Shown: positions 1-5,215, counted from the stretch's first letter. The stretch is 7,245 nucleotides of DNA from an uncultured Methanofollis sp. (GCF_937919355.1 NZ_CALFSA010000035.1:1-7245), one strand, 5' to 3'. Translations and numbers: made by a program. The notes: generated by a model from the sequence alone, not told the origin.

Positions 1-69
1 GAGTACGGCGGCGACAGTGCAGAGTGTGAGGAGGGAGACCTTCACAAAACGCCTGGCCGACATTTTCAT
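1..69 (-). CDS. N-terminal fragment of a secreted or membrane-anchored protein
   Basis: Read leftward from an ATG at 69-67, the frame stays open to the window edge and gives 23 residues: MKMSARRFVK followed by VSLLTLCTVAAVL. This is a typical Sec signal peptide start, with a positively charged n-region (Lys2, Arg6, Arg7, Lys10) followed by a hydrophobic stretch from Val11. The cleavage site or lipobox lies beyond the edge, so the mature protein cannot be identified. A second ATG at 63-61 (Met3) is an alternative start. No Shine-Dalgarno sequence is visible just upstream, so a leaderless or very short leader is plausible. Confidence rests on the signal-peptide composition; the fragment is too short for a family call. 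Confidence 0.6.
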   Translation of the reverse strand, partial: MKMSARRFVKVSLLTLCTVAAVL

Positions 70-319
70 GATGGTATAGTCTTATTTCAGGAACGAAAAT
101 AGCATTTCCGGTCTTCGAGTGGCGGGGAGGAAGACCTCTCCTCCATCCTTCCGGCCTGTCCTGAACATCAGGTGTACTCCTTGCCTCAGAGATGAGAATA
201 GAGTCTCTCCCTGGCGGTGACACGCCTGTGAGTGTCGTGCCGCACGGTCAATGGCCTTCCGGAGCGATATGATCCTGGAAGAGTCTGTGGGAACAGGCCC
301 CTCTCCTGGTATCTGGTGA
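70..319. other. Intergenic region, 250 bp, no gene seen
   Basis: This stretch separates the DUF190 stop codon from the start of the left-edge gene. I found no convincing coding frame, tRNA or T-rich terminator. It contains a perfect 6-bp inverted repeat (GGAGGA at 126-131 and TCCTCC at 139-144, 7-nt spacer) that could form a hairpin in RNA from either strand. On the minus strand it would fall in the 3' untranslated region of the fluoride operon. No U-run follows, so it is not a classical terminator. Confidence 0.5.
95..103 (-). promoter_or_regulatory. Possible TATA box for the left-edge gene
   Basis: On the minus strand the AT-rich string GCTATTTTC lies about 26 bp before the ATG at 69. An archaeal box A there would start transcription near 73 and give an almost leaderless mRNA, which fits the lack of a Shine-Dalgarno site. 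The match to the TTTATATA-type consensus is modest. Confidence 0.3.
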
Positions 320-673
320 TCACTCTCTTTCCCCGTCGTCCCCGCGATAGAAGCAGACCGTCACCTCTTCCTCGGTGACCAGACCCCCGCTGATGATCTC
401 TTCCAGGACTGGCTTGATCTCCTCGATCTTCTCCCGCGAGTCCACGACCTCCACGACGACCGGGAGGTCTGCAGACAGACGGAGAATAGAGTGTGTGTGG
501 ACCCGGCTGGTCTTGCCGAACCCGGCGATGCCGCGAAGGACGGTCGCCCCGTAAAACCCTTCTTTCCTGAAGAGTTCGATGAGATAACGGGAGAGGGGTT
601 TTCCCTCATACCTTTCAGACTCCCCGATGTAAATACGGAGAAGAACTGCCTGTGCATTTTTTCCGAGTTTCAT
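320..673 (-). CDS. DUF190 family protein, partner of the fluoride channel
   Basis: This 117-aa protein has the conserved pattern of the DUF190 family: RIYIGESERYEGKPL near residues 13-27, GFYGATVLRGIAGFG at 39-53, and LSADLPVVVEVVDSREKIEEI at 67-86, split by short variable turns. DUF190 proteins are small, probably cytoplasmic, PII-like proteins often encoded next to crcB; their biochemical role is not established. The start overlaps the crcB stop in an ATGA junction (670-673), and a GGAGG site at 685-681 inside the crcB end lies 7 nt before the ATG. Both point to translational coupling in a two-gene fluoride operon. The tail (GDDGERE) is acidic and probably disordered. Length matches the family. 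The family call is confident; the function, perhaps sensing or tuning of the channel, is inference. Confidence 0.88.
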   Translation of the reverse strand: MKLGKNAQAVLLRIYIGESERYEGKPLSRYLIELFRKEGFYGATVLRGIAGFGKTSRVHTHSILRLSADLPVVVEVVDSREKIEEIKPVLEEIISGGLVTEEEVTVCFYRGDDGERE

Positions 674-1053
674 AGTGCAGCCTCCATATAACCTGCCGCA
701 ACTTTTCCCGCTCCAACGGCGAGAAGTGTCAGGGTAAATGTCGCAAGGGCGTTGAGAGCGAAGAACCCGAATGCCTGCTGTTCCAGGAGGCGGAACGACT
801 CATAACTGAATGTCGACATGGTCGTAAACGCCCCGAGTACGCCTATGGTCAGGAACATCCGTGTTTCCGTGTCAAATAAACCTCCGTATTCGAAGAGATA
901 CATGACAAGCCCGATGAAAAAACTCCCGATCACATTAACGCCGAGGGTACCGATGGGGAAGGTGCTGACACTCCCCTGCACCCACCCGCTGGTGAAATAC
1001 CTGAGTATGGCACCGACAAATCCGCCGATGCCCACAATGATCCATGTGTGCAT
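670..1053 (-). CDS. crcB: Fluoride channel CrcB/FluC
   Basis: This 127-aa membrane protein exports fluoride that has entered the cell as HF. The Fluc hallmarks are in order: GIGGFVGAILRY at residues 8-19, GTLGVNVIGSFFIG at 36-49 with the pore-lining Asn40, and GVLGAFTTMSTFSYE at 71-85. Four hydrophobic segments are evident at about 4-20, 33-55, 66-88 and 95-121, as expected for the dual-topology dimer of this family. The first Phe of the usual TTFSTF motif is Met79 here; the second (Phe82) is kept. The frame is open further upstream to 1344, but the ATG at 1053-1051 is chosen for three reasons: it gives the family's normal N terminus, it has GGAGG (1068-1064) 10 nt before it, and the upstream extension would run through the fluoride riboswitch. 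Expression is probably controlled by that riboswitch and by a hairpin around the start codon. Confidence 0.95.
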   Translation of the reverse strand: MHTWIIVGIGGFVGAILRYFTSGWVQGSVSTFPIGTLGVNVIGSFFIGLVMYLFEYGGLFDTETRMFLTIGVLGAFTTMSTFSYESFRLLEQQAFGFFALNALATFTLTLLAVGAGKVAAGYMEAAL

Positions 1054-1080
1054 CTCTCGTGTTCCTCCGGGCGGAGAGAT
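1052..1080 (-). promoter_or_regulatory. Hairpin enclosing the crcB Shine-Dalgarno and start codon
   Basis: In the crcB mRNA the segment AUCUCUC (1080-1074) is perfectly complementary to GAGAGAU (1058-1052). The second arm includes the first two bases of the AUG start codon. The 15-nt loop holds the GGAGG ribosome site (1068-1064). A smaller competing stem, CUCC/GGAG with loop GCCC (1076-1065), would pair the ribosome site itself. Either fold should reduce ribosome access, so this is a good candidate for the output end of the fluoride riboswitch. The complementarity is seen directly; the regulatory role is inferred. Confidence 0.6.
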
Positions 1081-1088
1081 CCTGCCCG

Positions 1089-1130
1089 CATGAATCCTTT
1101 CATGGAAGACCGGGGCGAATCCCTTCGCCC
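1089..1130 (-). promoter_or_regulatory. Two tandem perfect hairpins in the crcB leader
   Basis: In RNA order the leader contains GGGCGAA-GGGA-UUCGCCC (1130-1113, 7-bp stem) and then CAUGAA-AGGA-UUCAUG (1104-1089, 6-bp stem). Both have perfect stems and purine-rich 4-nt loops. An upstream UUCAUG copy at 1159-1154 could compete for the CAUGAA arm of the second hairpin, so alternative folds are possible. They lie between the fluoride aptamer and the start-codon hairpin. Neither is followed by a U-run, so they do not look like terminators. Confidence 0.5.
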
Positions 1131-1210
1131 TCTGCCAGACGGACCTGCAGCTGCATGAAGAGCTAGAGGTGTAATGGTGTCCCATGGCGTGCACGTCCGT
1201 CCGGCGGAAA

Positions 1211-1261
1211 ATAGACGTCATCAGTCCCGGAGGGGACGGTTGATGGCGGACGTCATCGCCC
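1211..1261 (-). promoter_or_regulatory. Fluoride riboswitch aptamer (crcB RNA motif)
   Basis: The minus-strand RNA starts GGGCGAUG and matches the fluoride aptamer layout element by element. GGCG (1260-1257) can form the pseudoknot with CGCC (1248-1245). GACGUC (1254-1249) pairs with a second GACGUC (1219-1214) as the long-range stem. AUCAACC (1244-1238) is the joining strand. GUCCC (1237-1233) pairs with GGGAC (1228-1224) around a CUCC loop. The conserved UGAUG (1223-1219) and the UA after the stem (1213-1212) are present. It is in the sense orientation, 158 nt upstream of crcB. The family senses fluoride through clustered Mg2+ ions and usually turns on crcB. The aptamer begins at or next to the predicted transcript start. 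No strong terminator follows it, so control at translation is more likely than at termination. Confidence 0.93.
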
Positions 1262-1280
1262 AAATTACTGTACTTTTCTC

Positions 1281-1290
1281 GGATATAAGG
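1281..1290 (-). promoter_or_regulatory. TATA box of the crcB operon
   Basis: On the minus strand CCTTATATCC resembles an archaeal box A. Its centre near 1285 predicts transcription starting 24-27 bp downstream, at about 1258-1262. That coincides with the first G of the fluoride aptamer (1261), so promoter and riboswitch support each other. The resulting crcB leader would be about 208 nt. Confidence 0.7.
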
Positions 1291-1367
1291 GAATATGTGC
1301 AGTTTGCGGTATCCCCATCCACTATAATCCCCTCTGCAAGGCATGTGTCATCTCATGCGCTCGTGGT

Positions 1368-1394
1368 CTGGAGGAGGAGACTCGTCCTCTCCAG
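1368..1394 (-). terminator. Hairpin directly after the lipoprotein gene
   Basis: An inverted repeat begins 1 nt past the TAA stop of the lipoprotein gene. Arms CTGGAG (1368-1373) and CTCCAG (1389-1394) continue, after one bulged G (1374), as AGGA (1375-1378) with TCCT (1385-1388) around a 6-nt loop. This gives about 10 bp of stem. No U-run follows on the minus strand, so it may be a 3'-end stability or processing structure instead of an intrinsic terminator. It also separates this transcript from the crcB promoter about 80 bp downstream. Confidence 0.45.
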
Positions 1395-1395
1395 G

Positions 1396-2082
1396 TTATA
1401 CTCGTTTATATGTCGTATTCTCCAGTTCTCCGGGCGTGAAGATGACGAAGCACTCGCCTCCCCTGTTTCGTATCCCGACACCGCTTCCGTGTTCGGTCTT
1501 CACGACCATATCAGGAGTGGCGACCTTGCAGACCGAGAGGTAGAAGACCGGCGACCTCGCAGATGCCGTCGAGACCCGGTCAAGGGGTACGAGTGTCCTG
1601 TTCTCCATGAGGTACACCGGGATGTATGCACGGTCATAGATCACGTCCTGAGTCTCTCTCAGGTGGACCGTCCAGTCATTTTCCCCGAAGGAGGCGCCGG
1701 GGTCGATGGCTTCGAGGTCGCTGAAGACCGTGCCCGGATGGGGAAGGCCCGGGAGAGAACGTTCTGCGATCGGTCTGACCGTCACGGTGCCGTCCTGATG
1801 AAGGTAGGCATTGAAGTGCCGTCGCTCTCCGTCCACCTCACCGGAGAAACAGAGGTCCAGCAGGACGACACGGCTGTCACCACCCATGATCAGGTCAAAA
1901 CTGCTCATCATCGCGCTCGTCTCATCTATCCCGGTCGCCTCCACCGCCCCCTCCCAGACGGACGAGAGAGGGAGACCTGACGTGCCGTCCGGGAGGGTGA
2001 AGGTCTTCTCCATGAGGCCGGTGCACCCTGCGGTGCAGATGATGGCGATGAGTACGACGGGAAAGAGATCAGATCTGTCCAT
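1396..2082 (-). CDS. Putative lipoprotein of unknown function
   Basis: This 228-aa protein starts with a short charged segment and a hydrophobic stretch (residues 6-16) followed by TAGC, with Cys20 as the likely lipidated residue. The lipobox is slightly atypical because the -3 position is Thr17. A mature part of about 208 residues would sit outside the cell. It has mixed beta-strand-like segments (for example RVVLLDLCFSGEV at 71-83 and VFYLSVCKVATP at 179-190), two N-glycosylation sequons (Asn161-Arg-Thr and Asn222-Thr-Thr), and three further cysteines (78, 185, 211). I recognise no catalytic motif or named family. The ATG at 2082 has AGGAG ending 8 nt upstream (2095-2091) and a TATA box further up, so the start is well supported. 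Proximity to the fluoride operon looks incidental, since each unit has its own promoter. Confidence 0.72.
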   Translation of the reverse strand: MDRSDLFPVVLIAIICTAGCTGLMEKTFTLPDGTSGLPLSSVWEGAVEATGIDETSAMMSSFDLIMGGDSRVVLLDLCFSGEVDGERRHFNAYLHQDGTVTVRPIAERSLPGLPHPGTVFSDLEAIDPGASFGENDWTVHLRETQDVIYDRAYIPVYLMENRTLVPLDRVSTASARSPVFYLSVCKVATPDMVVKTEHGSGVGIRNRGGECFVIFTPGELENTTYKRV

Positions 2083-2130
2083 TCCAGGCGCTCCTGTCGG
2101 GCAGGTATGTTCGGAGGTATGATAATCCCG

Positions 2131-2140
2131 GCAATATATC
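2131..2140 (-). promoter_or_regulatory. TATA box of the lipoprotein gene
   Basis: The minus-strand string GATATATTGC is a clear AT-rich box A in otherwise GC-rich surroundings. Its centre predicts a transcript start near 2110. That gives a leader of roughly 28 nt containing the AGGAG ribosome site before the ATG at 2082. Confidence 0.6.
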
Positions 2141-2203
2141 CCTTGTGCTGTCCCCTTCGGGCTGGCAGGTCATTATGATACAAAATTTTCAGGAGAGGTC
2201 GGC

Positions 2204-2218
2204 AAAAAAATAAAAAAA
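2204..2218 (-). terminator. T-rich archaeal terminator after the DUF5591 gene
   Basis: The minus strand carries seven T, one A and seven T in a row, about 50 nt past the stop codon of the DUF5591 gene. Archaeal RNA polymerase terminates at such T-tracts without needing a strong hairpin. It also lies upstream of the lipoprotein promoter and so insulates that gene. Confidence 0.75.
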
Positions 2219-2266
2219 TCACTCATCACGCGCTGCATCATTCTGTTTCTGGAGTGCAGAACTGGG

Positions 2267-2863
2267 TCACACCCCCTTCAACACCGCCGCAAACTCCTCC
2301 AGGTACTCCTGCGTGCTCAGACTGCCGTCAGGGAACTTTAACGTCAGATCCCTGCACCGGGCGATCGTCTCGTCGGACGGCACGAGGGTGACAGGCACGC
2401 CGGTGCGGGCCGACGCCTCCTTCATCGCCTCCCTGAACTCGCCGAGGCAGTAGGCCACCCTGTGCCTGTACGTCCTGCGGGTCTTCTCCAGGTACGCCGC
2501 GACGCGGAAAGTCTCGATCCGCAGGAACGACCGGTGGACCACCGGGTCGGGAGAGCGGCCAAGCATATACCTGTACGAGGCATAGGGGTACATCCTCTCC
2601 AGTTCCCGCGGCACCACCCCGCAGGTACCAAAGACCACCTTATGGACTCTCTCCGGGGCGATGGCGGCGGCGATCACCCGGTCGAAGAGACGGTGGCTCG
2701 GGCTCGTGCTGTACGGCTTGTGGACAGAACAGGGGAGGAAGATGGCGACATCACGCTCGGGGACTGTGTAGTCCCTGATGATGAACTGGAAGGCCTCCTC
2801 GAACTCCGGGCGGAAGAAGGGAGGCGTCCCGCCCCAGATAGGTTCTCTCTCCTTAGATGCCAT
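2267..2863 (-). CDS. DUF5591 protein related to the archaeosine synthase core
   Basis: This 198-aa protein carries the signature PCSVHKPYSTSPSH at residues 44-57, the conserved motif of the DUF5591 core domain of archaeosine synthase ArcS. A second conserved-looking block, VVFGTCGVVPRELERMYP, follows at 76-93. ArcS modifies 7-cyano-7-deazaguanine at position 15 of archaeal tRNA on the way to archaeosine. Full-length ArcS also has a TGT-like N-terminal region and a C-terminal PUA domain; here only the core is present, so the protein either works with separately encoded parts or has another role. The start at 2863 has GGAG only 4 nt upstream (2871-2868), slightly close. It is divergent from a tRNA methyltransferase gene, which supports a tRNA job. 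The family call is fairly sure; the exact activity is inferred. Confidence 0.82.
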   Translation of the reverse strand: MASKEREPIWGGTPPFFRPEFEEAFQFIIRDYTVPERDVAIFLPCSVHKPYSTSPSHRLFDRVIAAAIAPERVHKVVFGTCGVVPRELERMYPYASYRYMLGRSPDPVVHRSFLRIETFRVAAYLEKTRRTYRHRVAYCLGEFREAMKEASARTGVPVTLVPSDETIARCRDLTLKFPDGSLSTQEYLEEFAAVLKGV

Positions 2864-2910
2864 GGTGCTCCGAATGAATAGTTATGATCTCCGGGGATGC
2901 CGCTTTTGAC

Positions 2911-2921
2911 CGAATAATACA
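2911..2921 (-). promoter_or_regulatory. Possible TATA box of the DUF5591 gene
   Basis: The minus strand reads GTATTATTCG here. Its centre near 2916 predicts a transcript start near 2890, leaving a leader of about 27 nt with the GGAG ribosome site. The match is moderate, but no better box lies in the 130-bp divergent gap on this strand. Confidence 0.4.
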
Positions 2922-2960
2922 CCTGTACTTTTGTGATGTAGTCATATGCCCTCGCACGCC

Positions 2961-2970
2961 CCTATATATC
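2961..2970 (+). promoter_or_regulatory. TATA box of the tRNA methyltransferase gene
   Basis: CCTATATATC is a strong archaeal box A. A start 24-27 bp downstream of its centre falls at about 2990-2993, just before the ATG at 2997. The mRNA would therefore be nearly leaderless. Confidence 0.7.
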
Positions 2971-2996
2971 TGAGAATCCCCTATTAATGGGTGGTC

Positions 2997-3974
2997 ATGA
3001 AACTGCTCTTTGAACTCTCAGGAGAGCACCCAAACCTCCCCTTTGCCGAACTCGAATGTGTGGGCCGGATCACAGACAGGCACCCCCAGATTGCGGTGGC
3101 AGAGTGTCTCGACCCGGCGGCAACAACTCGCCTCGCCCTCACCCATACTGTCATGGAATATCTCGGCGAGTGCGCTCCCACAGCCCCGGCACTGGCGGCC
3201 CTCCTCGACGACCTCACCCTCTCCACCGACCGCCCCTTTGCGGCACGGGTGAAAGTCATCCCCGGCCCCGGCGAGTACCCCTCCCAGTTAGACCTGGAAC
3301 GTCTCATCGGGAGTCATATCAAGGGCCCCGTTTCCCTGCGGTCCCCTGAGGTGGTCTACAGGGCCGTGATATCAGGGGACCGCTGCTACTTCGGTCGCGT
3401 CGTCCTCGACGGACTCAGGAGCACCTACGAGATCAGGGGCCCTGCAACCCGGCCCTTCTTCCACCCCGGTGTCATGATGCCGAGGATGGCCCGCACCATG
3501 GTGAACCTCTCCCTCGTCTCTCCCGGCGAGGTGATGTACGACCCCTTCTGCGGCACCGGCGGTATGCTCCTCGAAGGAGAGTTGATCGGCGTGCGGACAG
3601 TCGGGAGTGACTTTGACCCCCTCATGATCCGCGGCTCGCACCTGAACGTCCCTGCCGCCCGCCTCATGCTCGCGGACGCCACCGCCCTCCCTCTCGAGTC
3701 TTCGTCGGTCGACGCCGTCGTGACCGACTTCCCGTACGGTCAGTCTGTCTGCATCAAGGCCGACACCCTGAACGCACTCTACGAAGGAGCACTTTCGGAG
3801 ATCAGGCGGGTACTCAAGGACGGGAAGAGGGCCGTCGTCATCACCCACCGCGACATCAGGCCGATCGCCCGGGAATACTTTACCGTGCTGCAGTTCCATG
3901 AACAGCGGGTCCACAAGAGCCTCACCCGCAGGGTTATGGTCCTTGAAAAAGGAAATCCCGCCGACCATTCATAA
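2997..3974 (+). CDS. tRNA (guanine-N2) methyltransferase, TrmG10/Trm11 type
   Basis: This 325-aa enzyme is expected to add one or two methyl groups from SAM to N2 of G10 in tRNA. The N-terminal half (to about 150) fits the THUMP-containing RNA-binding region of this family. The junction RPFFHPGVMMPRMARTMVNL (152-171) is typical. The catalytic half has SAM motif I, YDPFCGTGGMLLEG (181-194), an acidic SAM contact in GSDFD (203-207), ADAT (227-230), and motif IV TDFPYGQS (243-250). The usual DPPY tetrad is DFPY here. ATG at 2997 is preferred because MKLLFELSGEH gives a normal family start and the strong TATA box predicts a nearly leaderless mRNA; an in-frame GTG at 2991 would add two residues. 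It is divergent from the DUF5591 gene. The 47-nt gap to the next gene allows read-through. Confidence 0.87.
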   Translation: MKLLFELSGEHPNLPFAELECVGRITDRHPQIAVAECLDPAATTRLALTHTVMEYLGECAPTAPALAALLDDLTLSTDRPFAARVKVIPGPGEYPSQLDLERLIGSHIKGPVSLRSPEVVYRAVISGDRCYFGRVVLDGLRSTYEIRGPATRPFFHPGVMMPRMARTMVNLSLVSPGEVMYDPFCGTGGMLLEGELIGVRTVGSDFDPLMIRGSHLNVPAARLMLADATALPLESSSVDAVVTDFPYGQSVCIKADTLNALYEGALSEIRRVLKDGKRAVVITHRDIRPIAREYFTVLQFHEQRVHKSLTRRVMVLEKGNPADHS

Positions 3975-3975
3975 C

Positions 3976-3986
3976 GTATTTACTAT
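3976..3986 (+). promoter_or_regulatory. Weak TATA-like box before the 397-aa gene
   Basis: GTATTTACTAT lies in the 47-nt gap and would place a transcript start near 4007, with the AGGA ribosome site just downstream. The gene may instead be read from the methyltransferase promoter. The evidence does not separate the two. Confidence 0.3.
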
Positions 3987-4021
3987 CTGAACGATCACAA
4001 CAACGAAAGACAGGACATCCA

Positions 4022-5215
4022 ATGGCATTGAATAATGGGCTGGAGATGATCGAGTGGCTGCGGACGCATTTCAATACGATCAAGCCGACACGGACACTTG
4101 CCCTCAAGGCAACCCGTCATCTCCGCAAATCCGAGAAAAAAAACCTTTTTTCTGATGACATCTCTATGATGCGGACCGCCGAAGGGCGGTGGTACGAGGG
4201 ACTCATCTATGAGATGATGATCGAGGCAGTCTCAGACTGCGACCTGATCAAAGGTATCGTGCGAAAAGGGGCCGATGCCCCTTATGTCAGGCAGAAGATC
4301 TCGCAGGACCAGAACGGGACCTTCTACTCGAACTACGGCGACATCAAGGTCCGCGGCAACGGTCAGGACCTCGCCGAGGTCGACCTCCTCCTCGTCGACC
4401 GGGAGAACACCATCGCCTTCAGCGAGGTAGTCACCTCGCCGACCGACCTGAAGGAGTTTGAACAGGAGATCATCTTTAAAAAGAGGCTCATCGGCTACCT
4501 CTTCGGTCAACCCATCGTCCCCTTCATCCTGGTCTCGTCGGTGGACATCTCGCGGAACTCCATCATCCAGCGTCTCATGAAAGAACCGGACTCGGTCCTG
4601 ATCACGACGGCGTCCTGCGAGGAGATCAAAAAGGTGCTTAACCCCCGCGAGATCCGCTATCGACCCAGGAAACCGATCACTCACCCGAAACTCCTCCACC
4701 TCGCTGACATCAGGATGAAAAGACCCTTCGACTACCGCCATCTCCATGACGAGAGGAAGGAGAAGGTCCTGGAAGAGATGGCCGCAGGCGTACCTCTCGA
4801 AGCACTCACCGAACCTGACGAGATCCCACCGATCGTCAAGAAGATCGTCTTCGGCGCCCTGTACCCCCCGTCGATCCGCCTGCTCTGCCAGCGCACCGAG
4901 GTCACGATGAAGGGAGAGGCACTCACCTTCGAGACTATCATGAAGGACTTTTCCAAGGTGATCTTTGCAGTCAACCTTCCTGAGTGCCGGCCGATCCTCT
5001 ACTTCAGGTCGAAGAAGCGGAAGGAATATTACAAGATGGTCCCCTCGAAAAACGGCGGGTTTAAGTACGAGAGCAGGCGCACCCCCCATATGGCCGGGTT
5101 CTTCCTCTGGCTCGAAGGGACAAAGCCATCTCTCGGGACGCAGATGACAAAGACGCTTCTGCGGTACTTTGTCGAGCACCCCCATTCAAACGGGGGGAAA
5201 AACGGCAAATCCTGA
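4022..5215 (+). CDS. Uncharacterised 397-aa protein with a PD-(D/E)XK-like N-terminal region
   Basis: I do not recognise this family. The ATG at 4022 has AGGA (4012-4015) 6 nt upstream and codon use is like its neighbours, so the gene is real. Residues 54-165 look like a restriction-endonuclease fold: a helix with spaced glutamates (EGRWYEGLIYEMMIEA, 54-69), then LAEVDLLLVDRENTIAFSEV (118-136, two beta strands with Asp121 and Glu135), then a helix EFEQEIIFKKRLIGYLFG (145-162) and a strand PIVPFILVSS (164-173). The lysine expected two residues after Glu135 is Val137; Lys144 could be a migrated substitute. The C-terminal half is basic and has an aromatic-rich tail (LYFRSKKRKEYYKMVP, 326-341). 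No signal peptide or membrane segment is visible, so it is probably cytoplasmic. A DNA- or RNA-acting nuclease or nuclease-derived binding protein is a reasonable guess but unproven. Confidence 0.85.
   Translation: MALNNGLEMIEWLRTHFNTIKPTRTLALKATRHLRKSEKKNLFSDDISMMRTAEGRWYEGLIYEMMIEAVSDCDLIKGIVRKGADAPYVRQKISQDQNGTFYSNYGDIKVRGNGQDLAEVDLLLVDRENTIAFSEVVTSPTDLKEFEQEIIFKKRLIGYLFGQPIVPFILVSSVDISRNSIIQRLMKEPDSVLITTASCEEIKKVLNPREIRYRPRKPITHPKLLHLADIRMKRPFDYRHLHDERKEKVLEEMAAGVPLEALTEPDEIPPIVKKIVFGALYPPSIRLLCQRTEVTMKGEALTFETIMKDFSKVIFAVNLPECRPILYFRSKKRKEYYKMVPSKNGGFKYESRRTPHMAGFFLWLEGTKPSLGTQMTKTLLRYFVEHPHSNGGKNGKS

Noticed and set aside
1146..1155. Perfect 10-nt palindrome TGCAGCTGCA in the crcB leader as an operator
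   Set aside because: It lies about 105 nt downstream of the predicted transcript start and is short; chance is likely.
670..1344. Longer 224-aa version of CrcB
   Set aside because: The extra 97 residues have no family likeness and would translate the fluoride riboswitch and leader; the ATG at 1053 has a good ribosome site and the normal CrcB N terminus.
1174..1980. 268-aa frame on the plus strand
   Set aside because: It lies antisense to the lipoprotein gene and riboswitch, with low-complexity charged composition and no ribosome site; a shadow of the GC-rich real gene.
2991..2996. GTG start for the tRNA methyltransferase
   Set aside because: It would add only Met-Val; the ATG at 2997 gives the expected N terminus, though a leaderless start at the GTG cannot be fully excluded.
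3372..3968. 198-aa frame on the minus strand
   Set aside because: It is antisense to the tRNA methyltransferase, whose motifs are unmistakable; biased composition.
4136..4151. A8-CC-T6 run inside the 397-aa gene as a frameshift or terminator signal
   Set aside because: The frame continues normally on both sides encoding Lys-Lys-Asn-Leu-Phe, and no alternative product is suggested.
4232..5185. 317-aa frame on the minus strand
   Set aside because: It is antisense to the 397-aa gene; its Asp/Val/Leu/Arg-rich composition is typical of a reverse shadow in GC-rich DNA.
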